Positions 6,886 through 15,224 of a stretch of DNA of 34,083 nucleotides are shown piece by piece. The stretch comes from Oscillospiraceae bacterium (GTDB lineage Bacteria; Bacillota_A; Clostridia; Oscillospirales; Oscillospiraceae). The position numbers and the translations under genes are program-made. A model generated the notes under the pieces. That model saw only the letters and a list, made by a program, of their open reading frames with translations. It had not been told where the DNA came from and searched no databases. Numbering within the stretch: position 1 is the first letter of the stretch; the number at the start of each line of letters is the position of its first letter. The stretch spans positions 1 through 34,083 of the forward strand of contig JAFQDR010000245.1 in NCBI GenBank assembly GCA_017415945.1, given 5' to 3'.

Positions 6886-7533
6886 GTGATTGAAATTTTG
6901 TACAAAGACCGCCATATTGCCGTATGTGTGAAGCCCGTGGGTACTATATCCGAGGATGCGGGGATGCTTGCGCTTCTCCGTCAGCAGTTGGGAGGCGAGG
7001 CCTACTGCGTGCATCGTTTGGATACCGTCGTTGGCGGGGTCATGGTCTACGCACTGACAAAAAAAGCAGCGTCTGCGCTATCTGCGTACATTGCGGGGGA
7101 TATGCTGACCAAGGAATACTTGGCGGTGGTAGAGGGGATCCCGAACCCGGATGAGGGCTACTGGGACGACCTGCTGCTGAAGGATAGTGCCAAGGGCAAG
7201 AGCTATGTGGTGCAGCGAATGCGCAAGGGCGTGAAGGATGCCCGCCTGCAATACAAGGTGCTCCAGTCCGTGGCTACGGTGAGCGGCACATACAGCCTTG
7301 TATGGGTGCGCCTCATTACGGGACGATTCCATCAGATTCGCGTACAGTTTGCTTCCCGCAAGCACCCTCTGGTAGGGGACGGGAAATACGGCAGCAGGTG
7401 CAACAAATGCACTACAGCCCTGTGGGCATGGCGACTGACCTTCCCTCATCCCAAAACAGGGGAGTGGAGACGATACGACAAGACACCTCCCGAGCAGTTC
7501 CCTTGGAATCTGTTCAGCTCGGAACAAGCTTGA
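6886..7533 (+). CDS. RluA-family pseudouridine synthase (short form)
   Basis: 215 residues, with the catalytic HRLD motif at about 43-46 (Asp46 the nucleophile) and the later GRFHQIRVQFA and VGDGKYG motifs of RluA/RluD-type synthases. It lacks an N-terminal S4 domain, unlike the longer enzyme at 8109-9026, so it resembles the YjbO/RluA-like short branch that isomerises uridine in rRNA or tRNA. The start is GTG at 6886, preceded by AAGGGGGA. A Cys pair (CNKC) near residue 172 is unusual for the family. Its target cannot be assigned from sequence. Confidence 0.88.
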   Translation: MIEILYKDRHIAVCVKPVGTISEDAGMLALLRQQLGGEAYCVHRLDTVVGGVMVYALTKKAASALSAYIAGDMLTKEYLAVVEGIPNPDEGYWDDLLLKDSAKGKSYVVQRMRKGVKDARLQYKVLQSVATVSGTYSLVWVRLITGRFHQIRVQFASRKHPLVGDGKYGSRCNKCTTALWAWRLTFPHPKTGEWRRYDKTPPEQFPWNLFSSEQA

Positions 7534-7590
7534 GGTATTCGCTTTATGGAAGCTCGGTAACGTTTCTGCTTCATGGAAAGGATGGGACAC

Positions 7591-8076
7591 ATGGACAAGT
7601 TTATGGAAGGCGCAGTCAATGTGATTGCTTGGATCGGTCGACTCCTGCTCGGTGCATTTCTTCTGATCGCGGGACTTGTGCTGGGTGTTATGCTTCTGCT
7701 TAACAGCTTGGATTTCTCATGGACTGCCAGAGAGTATAACTACTATAAAGATCCCACCCAATTTGTGGAGCTTACCGCAGAGGTGGATTATATTCATTGG
7801 GGCTCCAACCGTCTGACGATTGGGATGACCGACATTCCCGAGGGCTTTTCCGAGCGCACCTTCAAGATCGAAGGGGAAGCCTATGATGCGGTACTGGAAA
7901 GCGGATTGAAGGAACAGCTGACCCTTGGGCAAAGGATTACGTTCATGTCTGCGCCGCAATATTTTGGGAATGGGTATGTGATGCCCATTGTGGAGATTTC
8001 CGTAGACGGGGTAGAATATCTTTCCTTTGAAGAGGGACACCCGTATCTTTTAAATGAATACAGCTTCTTTAGCTGA
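7591..8076 (+). CDS. Membrane-anchored protein of unknown function
   Basis: About 161 residues. One long hydrophobic segment (roughly residues 12-38) is followed by a soluble domain of about 120 residues rich in beta-type sequence (VELTAEVDYIHWGSNRLTIG and ITFMSAPQYFGNGYVMPIVE). Topology is most likely N-in with the domain outside. I chose the ATG at 7591 because GGAAAGGA lies eight bases upstream; in-frame ATGs at 7573 and 7582 overlap that site. It follows the pseudouridine synthase by 57 bases and may share its transcript. No family recognised. Confidence 0.7.
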   Translation: MDKFMEGAVNVIAWIGRLLLGAFLLIAGLVLGVMLLLNSLDFSWTAREYNYYKDPTQFVELTAEVDYIHWGSNRLTIGMTDIPEGFSERTFKIEGEAYDAVLESGLKEQLTLGQRITFMSAPQYFGNGYVMPIVEISVDGVEYLSFEEGHPYLLNEYSFFS

Positions 8077-8080
8077 AAAA

Positions 8081-8106
8081 ACACCCGATGCTTTTGCATC
8101 GGGTGT
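8081..8106. terminator. Bidirectional terminator between convergent genes
   Basis: ACACCCGATGC-TTTT-GCATCGGGTGT is a perfect 11-bp stem. On the minus strand it is followed by TTTTTT and ends the long rluD-side operon; on the plus strand CTTTATAT follows. Confidence 0.88.
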
Positions 8107-8108
8107 CT

Positions 8109-9026
8109 TTATATCTCTTGTCCCAAACGGGTGAGTACTTCTTTGAAATAATCGGGCAATTCCGTGTCCAGATGCACCGCTTGGCCTGTACGGGGGTGGA
8201 TGAACTGCAGCTCCTTGGCGTGGAGACACTGGCCTACCAATCCCTTTTCGGGGAGCTTGGCGTGTCCGTACACCTCGTCACCCAGCAGGGGGTGTCCGAT
8301 GTGCGCCATGTGCACGCGAATTTGATGGGTGCGGCCTGTTTCCAGCTTGCAGCGAACGTGGGTATAGCCTCTGTACCGCTCCAGCACCGACCAGTGGGTG
8401 ACCGCATTGCGGCTGTTTTGCTGCGTGACCGCCATCTTCTTTCGGTCATTGGGGTGACGTCCGATGGGGGCATCCACGGTGCCGCTGTTCTGCTTCAGAT
8501 TGCCCACTACCACCGCCCGATATACGCGGGACAGGCTGCGGTCGGAGAGCTGTGCGGACAGTGCCAGATGGGCTGCGTCGTTCTTTGCCACGATCAGCAG
8601 TCCCGAGGTATCCTTGTCGATGCGGTGGACAATGCCGGGCCGTTTCTCACCGCCCACACCGCTGAGACTGTCACCGCAGTGATACATGAGAGCATTGACC
8701 AAGGTGCCGTCGGGATGACCGGGGGCGGGGTGAACCACCATGCCACGGGGCTTGTTGACCACCACTACATCCTCGTCCTCAAAGACGATATCCAGAGGAA
8801 TGTTCTGGGGCACCAGAGGTACTTCCGCAATATCGGGGATGGTGACCGTGACCGCGTCTCCCACGGAAATCCTGTAGTTCTTCTTGGGAGGCTTGCCGTT
8901 GACGGTGACCATGCCTTCTGTCAGCAATCGCTGAGCGGCATTGCGGGTCAGGTCGGGAATGTTGGCGCTGAGCCATGCGTCAATACGGGTGCCGCTTTCG
9001 GCGGCAATGATCTCAATATTCTCCAT
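8109..9026 (-). CDS. rluD: RluD-like pseudouridine synthase with S4 domain
   Basis: 305 residues. An N-terminal S4 RNA-binding domain (GTRIDAWLSANIPDLTRNAA, about residues 13-60) precedes the RluA-family catalytic domain with HRIDKDTSG near 137-145 and GRTHQIRVHMA near 232. This is the architecture of RluD/YlyB, which makes pseudouridines in helix 69 of 23S rRNA. The ATG at 9026 overlaps the end of lspA by 14 bases and has AAGGAA upstream inside lspA. The lspA-rluD (ylyB) pairing is conserved in Firmicutes, which supports the assignment. It is the last gene of the minus-strand block. Confidence 0.93.
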   Translation of the reverse strand: MENIEIIAAESGTRIDAWLSANIPDLTRNAAQRLLTEGMVTVNGKPPKKNYRISVGDAVTVTIPDIAEVPLVPQNIPLDIVFEDEDVVVVNKPRGMVVHPAPGHPDGTLVNALMYHCGDSLSGVGGEKRPGIVHRIDKDTSGLLIVAKNDAAHLALSAQLSDRSLSRVYRAVVVGNLKQNSGTVDAPIGRHPNDRKKMAVTQQNSRNAVTHWSVLERYRGYTHVRCKLETGRTHQIRVHMAHIGHPLLGDEVYGHAKLPEKGLVGQCLHAKELQFIHPRTGQAVHLDTELPDYFKEVLTRLGQEI

Positions 9027-9813
9027 CGCCAAATTCCTTCAGCAGGGAGTCGATGCTCATTTCGTCGGAGATCTCCTTGGCAAGCTTGTCCATGGACTGC
9101 ATTTCCTCCGCAGAGACACTGTCCTTCTTGGGCTTATCAAAGGAGGTGGGCATTTTTTCGAACTCCGCAAAGGGATTCTCGGAATTGACAGGCTTGGTAT
9201 CCCTGAACAGCTTCCCTGTGCGGCGGCTTTCCTTCACATCCTCGGGCAGCGGCACCTTGGAGCTGAACAGCCGCAGGTTGTTGACGGTCTCCTGACGAAC
9301 CTCGGGGACTTCTTCCCCTTCCTCCGTGGAGGGCGATTCCTCCGTCTTCTTGCTCTTTTTGCTGTCGTCGGGCATCAGCAGGATGCCGAGGCACAGGAAG
9401 AAGCCGCCGATGCAGATGAAAATATCCGCAATGTTGAAGATGGCGAAGTTCATAAAATCCGTGCGGAACATATCCACCACGTAGCCGTAGAAGGCGCGGT
9501 CGATGGCATTGCCTACGGCACCTGCGGATACCAGCACCATGGCCCAATTGACCATGGGGGACTTAATGGTGCGGTGCAGGATAATGTATACGGTTGCGGC
9601 GGTAAAGGCCACAGCCAGCACTACGAACGCCCAGCGGGCACCGCCGCCCGAGAGCATGGAGAAAGCTGCGCCTGTGTTGCGGTAGTGTACCAGACTCATC
9701 ACATGGGGGATGAAAGCCACAACGCCCTCATCCAGTGGGATATTCAAGGTGACGTAGTATTTCAGTGCCTGGTCGGCAATGAGAATCAGCAGGGCTGCAA
9801 TCAAATACAGCAT
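9013..9813 (-). CDS. lspA: Signal peptidase II (prolipoprotein signal peptidase) with a long C-terminal extension
   Basis: Residues 1-145 form a complete four-helix LspA: ADQALK (Asp14), NTGAAFS (about 46-52), GNAIDR (catalytic Asp105) and FNIADIFI (catalytic Asp130). It removes signal peptides from diacylglyceryl-modified prolipoproteins in the cytoplasmic membrane. The total of 266 residues is about 100 more than the family norm. The extension is hydrophilic and low-complexity (KKSKKTEESPSTEEGEE) but ends in a helical-looking stretch, DKLAKEISDEMSIDSLLKEF, which may be a docking segment. AGAGAGGA precedes the ATG. The lipoprotein at 24341 is one predicted substrate. Confidence 0.94.
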   Translation of the reverse strand: MLYLIAALLILIADQALKYYVTLNIPLDEGVVAFIPHVMSLVHYRNTGAAFSMLSGGGARWAFVVLAVAFTAATVYIILHRTIKSPMVNWAMVLVSAGAVGNAIDRAFYGYVVDMFRTDFMNFAIFNIADIFICIGGFFLCLGILLMPDDSKKSKKTEESPSTEEGEEVPEVRQETVNNLRLFSSKVPLPEDVKESRRTGKLFRDTKPVNSENPFAEFEKMPTSFDKPKKDSVSAEEMQSMDKLAKEISDEMSIDSLLKEFGDGEY

Positions 9814-9844
9814 AGTACGTCCTCTCTTTCTTTAAGATGCAAAT

Positions 9845-9877
9845 TTGCACTCGGACAGATGGTCCGTCCGAGTGCAA
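9845..9877 (-). terminator. Hairpin between ileS and lspA
   Basis: TTGCACTCGGAC and GTCCGAGTGCAA form a 12-bp stem with a nine-base loop, 15 bases beyond the ileS stop. The following minus-strand sequence is ATTTGCAT, so it is a weak terminator or mRNA-stabilising stem and not a clear stop. Confidence 0.55.
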
Positions 9878-9891
9878 GATCGATGGTTTGA

Positions 9892-12702
9892 TTATTCAGC
9901 CAGAGCTGCGGCGCAGCGTGCGCACAGCGCGGGGTGCTCTGCGCTGGAGCCCACGGTTGCGGAGTGCATCCAGCAGCGGGGGCACTTGGCTTCTTCGCTG
10001 GTTTCCACCTTCACGGTGATGCCGTTAAACTGCTCGCCCTTATAGCCTTCGCCTTCACCATCGGCGATGATGACTTCGGAAACGATGCAGATCTGTTCCA
10101 GGTTTTCGCCCTTGATCTGTTCGAAGGCTGCCTTTGCTTCGTCGCCTACGTACAGGGTGATCTTTGCATCCAGAGGCTTGCCTACGCGCTTTTCCGCACG
10201 AGCCAGCTCCAGAGCCTTGTTCACGTCGCCGCGCAGCTTCAGCACCTTATCCCAGTATTCTGCTTCTTCAGCGGTGAATACACGAGCGGGATCGTAAGCG
10301 GGCATATCGTTGAGCATAACGTGAGTGGGATCAACGCCTTCACCGTGGTTCATAGCTTCCCAGATTTCGTAGGTGGTGAATGCCAGAATGGGAGCCAGCA
10401 GACGGGTGATTGCGGACAGGATCTCGTAGATCGCGGTCTGTGCGGAGCGGCGGGACAGGGAGTCGATGCCGTCACAGTACAGGCGGTCCTTGATGATGTC
10501 CAGATAGAAGTTGGACATTTCCATGATGCAGAACTTGTGTACGGAGTGAGATACTACGTAGAAGTCGTATGCTTCGTAAGCATCAATGCAGCGGCGGACC
10601 AGATCGTTCAGCTGGATCATTGCCCAGCGGTCCAGAGGCAGCATATCCTCGAATGCGACACGGTTTGCCACGGGATCGTAGCCGTTCAGGTTGCCCAGAA
10701 TGTAGCGGGCGGTGTTGCGGATCTTCAGGTACATATCGGACAGCTGCTTAAACTGTTTGTCGGAGCAGCGCATATCCTGATGGTAGTCAGCGGATGCTGC
10801 CCACAGACGCAGCAGGTCTGCGCCGTACTTGGGGATAACTTCTTCGGGGTAAACGCCGTTGCCCAGAGACTTGTGCATAGCCTTGCCTTCGCCGTCAACG
10901 GTCCAGCCGTGGGTCATGCAGATCTTGTAGGGAGCCTTGCCCTTGGTAGCAACTGCGGTCAGCAGGGAGGACTGGAACCAGCCGCGGTACTGGTCGAGGC
11001 CTTCGAAGTACATGGTGCTGGGCCAGCAGCCGGGGCTGTCCAGTTCCATGGAAGCTGCGTGGGTGGAGCCGGAGTCGAACCAGCCGTCCAGCGTGGAGGT
11101 TTCCTTGGTGAAGTGCTTGCCGCCACAGTCGGGGCAAACGAAACCTGCGGGTGCCAGTTCGTCACCTTCCAGATCCCACCATGCGTTGGAACCCTGTGCA
11201 CGGAAGATGTTTGCGATATTTTCAATGGTTTCGGGGGTGCAGATGGGCTTGCCGCAGTCTGCGCAGTACAGAACGGGAATGGGCAGACCCCAGTTACGCT
11301 GACGGGAGATGCACCAGTCTGCGCGTTCGTTGATCATGGAGACCATGCGGTCGTGACCCCATTCGGGGATCCACTGAACTTCATCACAAGCCTTGATGGC
11401 GTCTTCACGGAAGCCGTCAATGGAGCAGAACCACTGGTCGGTTGCGCGGAATACGATGGGCTTGTGGCAGCGCCAGCAGTGGGGGTACTGGTGAACAACG
11501 TCTTCCCATGCCAGCATGAGCCCCGCTGCTTCCAGATCGGCAAAAATAGCCTTGTTTGCTTCATCCAGAGTCAGGCCGTTGTACTTGCCTGCTTCTTCGT
11601 TCATGCGGCCCTGGTCGTCAACGGGAACGGTCATGCCGATCTTTACGCCCTTTGCCTCGTATGCGCGGCAGACGTTATAGTCGTCTACGCCGTGGCCGGG
11701 AGCGGTGTGAACACAGCCGGTACCGGATTCTGCGGTAACGTGGTCGCCGCAGATGATGATGGATTCACGGTCCATGAAGGGGTGCTGTGCGGTCATCAGA
11801 TCCAGCTCAGCGCCGGTCAGTTCAGCCAGCACATTGAAGGATTCGATGCCTGCGGCCTTTGCCACGGATTCCATCAGATCCTTTGCCAGAATGTATACTT
11901 CGCCGTTGGGAGCCTGTGCCAGAACGTAGATGAAGCTGCCGTTCAGAGAGATGGCCAGGTTAGCGGGCAGGGTCCAAGTGGTGGTGGTCCAGATGACGAA
12001 GAAGATCTTGTCCAGAGGAGCGTACTTGGACAGCTTGCCGTGGTCGTTCTTTACGGGGAACTTTACATAGATGGTGCGGCAGGGATCGTTTTCGTATTCG
12101 ATTTCTGCTTCAGCCAGAGCGGTTTCGCACTCTGCGCACCAGTAAACGGGCTTCTTGCCCTTGTAGATGTAGCCCTTGTCGAACATTTCGCCGAATACCT
12201 TCAGCTCTTCTGCTTCGAACTTGGGGTCCATGGTCAGATAGGGGGCATCCCAGTCACCCAGACAGCCGATGCGCTTGAAGGAATCCATCTGGATACCAAC
12301 ATAGTCCTGTGCGAACTTCTGGCATTCGGTGCGGAACTCGGAGGTCTTCATGGCCTTGCGGTTCAGCTTCTGCTTCTTGATGATGGCGGATTCAATGGGC
12401 ATGCCGTGGTTGTCCCAGCCGGGGGTGAAGGGTGCGTGCCAGCCGGACATATTCTTGTAGCGGACGATGAAGTCCTTGATGCACTTGTTCATTGCGGTGC
12501 CCATGTGGATGGAGCCGTTGGAGAAGGGAGGGCCGTCGTGCAGAATGAAGTCGGGCTTGCCTTCGTTACGGGCTACCATCTTCTTGTACAGATCCATGTC
12601 GTTCCATGCCTGCAGCATATCGGGCTCACGCTTGGGCAGAGAAGCACGCATGGGGAAGTCGGTCTTGGGCAGATTAACTGTTGCGTTGTAATCTTTAGAC
12701 AT
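9892..12702 (-). CDS. ileS: Isoleucyl-tRNA synthetase
   Basis: 936 residues, the normal bacterial length. The class I signature appears as GPPFSNGSIHMGT (about 58-70, the HIGH-like motif). The editing domain has WTTTTWTLPANLA and GTGCVHTAPGHG. The second signature is GKAMHKSLGN near 607-616, in place of the more usual KMSKS form. The C-terminus carries a CPRCW...CARC zinc site, as in long bacterial IleRS. Highly biased codon use indicates strong expression. No T-box leader is present: only 114 bases separate it from divIVA and they contain no T-box motif. It charges tRNA-Ile and clears mischarged valine. Confidence 0.97.
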   Translation of the reverse strand: MSKDYNATVNLPKTDFPMRASLPKREPDMLQAWNDMDLYKKMVARNEGKPDFILHDGPPFSNGSIHMGTAMNKCIKDFIVRYKNMSGWHAPFTPGWDNHGMPIESAIIKKQKLNRKAMKTSEFRTECQKFAQDYVGIQMDSFKRIGCLGDWDAPYLTMDPKFEAEELKVFGEMFDKGYIYKGKKPVYWCAECETALAEAEIEYENDPCRTIYVKFPVKNDHGKLSKYAPLDKIFFVIWTTTTWTLPANLAISLNGSFIYVLAQAPNGEVYILAKDLMESVAKAAGIESFNVLAELTGAELDLMTAQHPFMDRESIIICGDHVTAESGTGCVHTAPGHGVDDYNVCRAYEAKGVKIGMTVPVDDQGRMNEEAGKYNGLTLDEANKAIFADLEAAGLMLAWEDVVHQYPHCWRCHKPIVFRATDQWFCSIDGFREDAIKACDEVQWIPEWGHDRMVSMINERADWCISRQRNWGLPIPVLYCADCGKPICTPETIENIANIFRAQGSNAWWDLEGDELAPAGFVCPDCGGKHFTKETSTLDGWFDSGSTHAASMELDSPGCWPSTMYFEGLDQYRGWFQSSLLTAVATKGKAPYKICMTHGWTVDGEGKAMHKSLGNGVYPEEVIPKYGADLLRLWAASADYHQDMRCSDKQFKQLSDMYLKIRNTARYILGNLNGYDPVANRVAFEDMLPLDRWAMIQLNDLVRRCIDAYEAYDFYVVSHSVHKFCIMEMSNFYLDIIKDRLYCDGIDSLSRRSAQTAIYEILSAITRLLAPILAFTTYEIWEAMNHGEGVDPTHVMLNDMPAYDPARVFTAEEAEYWDKVLKLRGDVNKALELARAEKRVGKPLDAKITLYVGDEAKAAFEQIKGENLEQICIVSEVIIADGEGEGYKGEQFNGITVKVETSEEAKCPRCWMHSATVGSSAEHPALCARCAAALAE

Positions 12703-12760
12703 TTTCTTTCTCCTGACTTTCTATAATAAGGTAAGTTGTTTTCGTTTTATATACGGCGAA

Positions 12761-12787
12761 ACGGAGCGATGGTTCTCATCGCTCCGT
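12761..12787 (-). terminator. Hairpin after divIVA
   Basis: ACGGAGCGATG-GTTCT-CATCGCTCCGT, an 11-bp stem, lies 30 bases after the divIVA stop. The minus-strand sequence after it is TTTCGCC, so termination is probably partial. An AT-rich stretch with TTATTATAG (12722-12730, minus strand) before ileS may be a promoter -10. Confidence 0.55.
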
Positions 12788-12816
12788 AACCAAATTGCTT
12801 ACATGAACCCCAATGT

Positions 12817-13449
12817 TTAATCCAGAGAGAACATCAGAGTAGCTGCAAAATCGTCGGAGTCCTGAGCGGGCTGTTCAATAATCTGTTCGGGAATATCGGT
12901 CAGGTCGGGGACTTCTGCCAGTTCTTCAATAATGGCATCGATCTGTGCTTCTTCCTCTTCGGATTCTACGGGCTCAATTTCGGGCATAGCTATCCCGTTC
13001 ATGTTTTCGGGAAGTTCCTCCAGGAAACGGAGCTGACGCAGACACATTTCCCGTGCTTCCGCCATGAATGCTGCGTAGGAAGCCTTTGCCGCATCCAGCT
13101 TTGCATCCTCGGAAGCGATCTGCTTCTTCAGCTCGGAGAGAATTTCCAGAGACTGACCGGTTGCATCGTCAATGATGGCCTGAGCCTTTTCCTTGGCGTC
13201 TGCTTCGATCTGAGCAGCCAGCTGCTGCGCAGAAACCAGAGCAAGGCGCATTGCCTCCTCGGTGCTGCGGTATTCCTCTACCTTGTTTGCCAAAATCTTC
13301 ATCTTGGACTTCAGGGTAGAGATCTCACGCACCTGATCGTCCATGGTGCGCGCGACGTTTTCCAGGAACTGGTCAACGGAAGCGGAGTCGTAGCCGCCGA
13401 AGACTGCCTTATCAAAGCCCTTTGCTCTGATATCCTGAGATGTAATCAT
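12817..13449 (-). CDS. divIVA: DivIVA-family cell-division/polarity protein
   Basis: About 210 residues. The N-terminal lipid-binding DivIVA motif is clear: ITSQDIRAKGFDKAVFGGYD then SASVDQFLENVA. A long coiled coil follows (about residues 30-150) and then an acidic disordered tail (PVESEEEEAQIDAIIEELAE). DivIVA-type proteins sense negative membrane curvature at septa and poles. I placed the start at the ATG at 13449, eight bases after AAAGGTGG; a GTG at 13461 would overlap that site. It lies directly after sepF, the standard Gram-positive division cluster order. Confidence 0.92.
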   Translation of the reverse strand: MITSQDIRAKGFDKAVFGGYDSASVDQFLENVARTMDDQVREISTLKSKMKILANKVEEYRSTEEAMRLALVSAQQLAAQIEADAKEKAQAIIDDATGQSLEILSELKKQIASEDAKLDAAKASYAAFMAEAREMCLRQLRFLEELPENMNGIAMPEIEPVESEEEEAQIDAIIEELAEVPDLTDIPEQIIEQPAQDSDDFAATLMFSLD

Positions 13450-13515
13450 ATCTATATCCACCTTTCACCCGCTCTGCGGGAGAATCTCTAAATGTTTGCT
13501 CGTTGGGGGAGGGGC

Positions 13516-14073
13516 TTAGAAAAACATTCCGCTGTTTTCCAGCTCGTCCATCATGTCGCTGCCCATCATGTCAACATCCTTGGGGGTGATGATGTAGGTA
13601 GCGGAGGAGACACGGGCAATCTTGCCTCCGGAGGCATACACGGCACCTGCCATGAAGTCCAGAATGCGGCGGGCGATCTCCTTGTTGGTTTCGTCCAGAC
13701 TCATGAGCACGATACGTCTGGAACGGAGATGGTCATAAACCATCTTGGTGTCTTCGTAGCGCTCGGGCTTTACAAAGACGATCTTATTGCCCCCTGCCTG
13801 AGAGGGAGGCATACGGGTGCTGCGCTGCTCCTGCTCTCGGGGTCTGCGGGGGATGAATGCCGGACGGGAAACGGGAGCGGCTGCGGGAGCCTCTTCCGCC
13901 TCGGGGGCATCATATTCGGGTGTGTCGGTGCCGAAGAAGGGGTTGGCACCTGCACGGGAGCTGCCGTTTACGGGAAGGTCTTCCTCCTCCAGCAGTTCTT
14001 CTTCATCATCAAAGAAATCTTCGTCTTCGTCATAAGGGCGAGTGAGACCTCTCAGTGCGTCCAATAAACCCAT
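13516..14073 (-). CDS. sepF: SepF, cell-division protein (FtsZ-ring anchor)
   Basis: 185 residues. It starts with the membrane-binding helix MGLLDALRGLTRPYDED, continues through a disordered acidic and proline-rich linker (about 20-90), and ends in the conserved SepF domain: KIVFVKPERYEDTKMVYDHL, then IVLMSLDETNKEIARRILDF and ATYIITPKDVD. SepF bundles FtsZ and tethers it to the membrane. AGGAGG precedes the ATG. It is nine bases downstream of yggS and upstream of divIVA, matching the conserved yggS-sepF-divIVA order. Confidence 0.96.
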   Translation of the reverse strand: MGLLDALRGLTRPYDEDEDFFDDEEELLEEEDLPVNGSSRAGANPFFGTDTPEYDAPEAEEAPAAAPVSRPAFIPRRPREQEQRSTRMPPSQAGGNKIVFVKPERYEDTKMVYDHLRSRRIVLMSLDETNKEIARRILDFMAGAVYASGGKIARVSSATYIITPKDVDMMGSDMMDELENSGMFF

Positions 14074-14082
14074 AACTACCTC

Positions 14083-14775
14083 CTACTGCACTGCTTGTCC
14101 ATAGTTTCTTGCGCCGAAAATTGCGGTGCCCACCCGAACCATATTGGATCCTTCACGGATGGCATCCTCAAAATCTCCGCTCATACCCATGGACAGAAAA
14201 TCCATAGAAACATTATGATATTTTTTTGCGCCAATGTCAATAAAAAGCTGATGCATTTGTGCAAAATAGTGGCGATTTTCTCCCGAAATTTTTTCGATCG
14301 GGGGAATTGCCATGAGTCCCCGCACCCGAACATTGCCGAAATTGGCGGCGGCTTCCAAAAATTCGGGCAGCAGCTTGGGGGAAAAGCCTGTCTTGCTTTC
14401 CTCCTCCGCGATATTGATCTCCAGCAGCACATCCTGCACAATGCCCAATGCGGCGGCGCGCTTGTTGATGGCCTCCAGCAGGGACAGGCTGTTGACGGAG
14501 TGGATCAGGTCGCAGTTGCCCACGACGAATTTCACCTTATTCTTTTGGAGGGAGCCGATGAAGTGGAGAGGAGCACCCGCATAGGCGCCTTGCGGCAGCT
14601 TTTCCATCATTTCCTGCACACGGTTTTCCCCGCTTGCGTGGATGCCTGCACGGATGGCACGCTGAATGGCATCGGCATCGTTCATTTTTGTGGCAGCCAC
14701 CAGCATGACCTCACGGTCACCTGCGGCGGCACGGATCCGCTCAAGTACACGGGCTACGTTCTGCTCAATATCCGT
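14083..14775 (-). CDS. yggS: YggS/PLPBP-family pyridoxal-phosphate homeostasis protein; start codon uncertain (ACG?)
   Basis: The product binds PLP on a lysine (AATKM, the family's VAVSK site) and contains GENRVQEMMEK, HFIGSLQKNK and LSMGMSGDFEDAIREGSNMV, all diagnostic of the YggS/YlmE family of PLP carriers. The start is odd. A perfect GGAGG site (14783-14787) is followed seven bases later by ACG GAT ATT GAG, where ATG would be expected, and the family N-terminus (D-I-E-x-N-x-A-R-V) begins exactly there. The only ordinary start codons in frame, TTG at 14808 and 14793, lie upstream of that site. The coordinate given uses ACG at 14775 (230 residues plus stop); the longest alternative is 14808. 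Confidence 0.9.
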   Translation of the reverse strand, partial: TDIEQNVARVLERIRAAAGDREVMLVAATKMNDADAIQRAIRAGIHASGENRVQEMMEKLPQGAYAGAPLHFIGSLQKNKVKFVVGNCDLIHSVNSLSLLEAINKRAAALGIVQDVLLEINIAEEESKTGFSPKLLPEFLEAAANFGNVRVRGLMAIPPIEKISGENRHYFAQMHQLFIDIGAKKYHNVSMDFLSMGMSGDFEDAIREGSNMVRVGTAIFGARNYGQAVQ

Positions 14776-14828
14776 AAGGGTCCCTCCTTTCAATGGGGCT
14801 CGGATCAAGCCAAGCCGACGGAGCCTCC

Positions 14829-15044
14829 TCAGCTGCTGCGCAGGTCGATGGGACGAGAGGGGGTGATGGTGGAGATGGCGTGCTTGTAGATCATCTGCTG
14901 CTTGCCGTCCGCGTCCACGAGGACTACGAAGTTATCAAAGCCGCGGATCTCACCCCGCATCTGAAAGCCGTTGACCATGATGACGGTCACGGGGATGCGC
15001 TCCTGTCGGGATTTGTTCAAAAAAGTGTCTTGTAAATTTTGCAT
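14829..15044 (-). CDS. hfq: RNA chaperone Hfq
   Basis: 71 residues: [20 protein letters not shown] opens the Sm1 fold, [19 protein letters not shown] continues it, and [10 protein letters not shown] is the Sm2 Lys-His RNA-binding motif. Hfq forms a hexameric ring that binds U-rich and A-rich RNA. An in-frame ATG at 15104 is rejected because AAAGGAGC lies eight bases before 15044. It follows miaA, the order also seen in enterobacteria and Clostridia. A hairpin at 15061-15081 lies just upstream of its ribosome site. Confidence 0.96.
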   Translation of the reverse strand: MQNLQDTFLNKSRQERIPVTVIMVNGFQMRGEIRGFDNFVVLVDADGKQQMIYKHAISTITPSRPIDLRSS

Positions 15045-15060
15045 ACGGTTTCGCTCCTTT

Positions 15061-15081
15061 GGAGCAGTGTCTGTCTGCTCC
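15061..15081 (-). promoter_or_regulatory. Hairpin immediately upstream of the hfq ribosome site
   Basis: GGAGCAG-TGTCTGT-CTGCTCC gives a 7-bp stem whose 3' end lies a few bases before the AAAGGAG of hfq. It could influence hfq translation; this is inference. Confidence 0.4.
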
Positions 15082-15224
15082 GTACATACAATATTTCCCT
15101 GCATCGGCAGAGATAGGGCTATTGTAGTACAGGGGGGAGTTCGAAACCTGTCGAATAGGGGCTGTGCGAATTTTAATTTCCGGGGATTGAAGCGATATGG
15201 TTAGCACTTCCGTTTTTGCTGATC

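Noticed and set aside
9934..12726. 930-codon open frame antisense to ileS
   Set aside because: It mirrors ileS, whose domains are intact; the open antisense frame comes from ileS codon bias. It has no ribosome site or recognisable domain.
12703..12816. T-box leader upstream of ileS
   Set aside because: The gap is only 114 bases and lacks a T-box or specifier-loop structure; it contains just one hairpin and an AT-rich promoter-like stretch.
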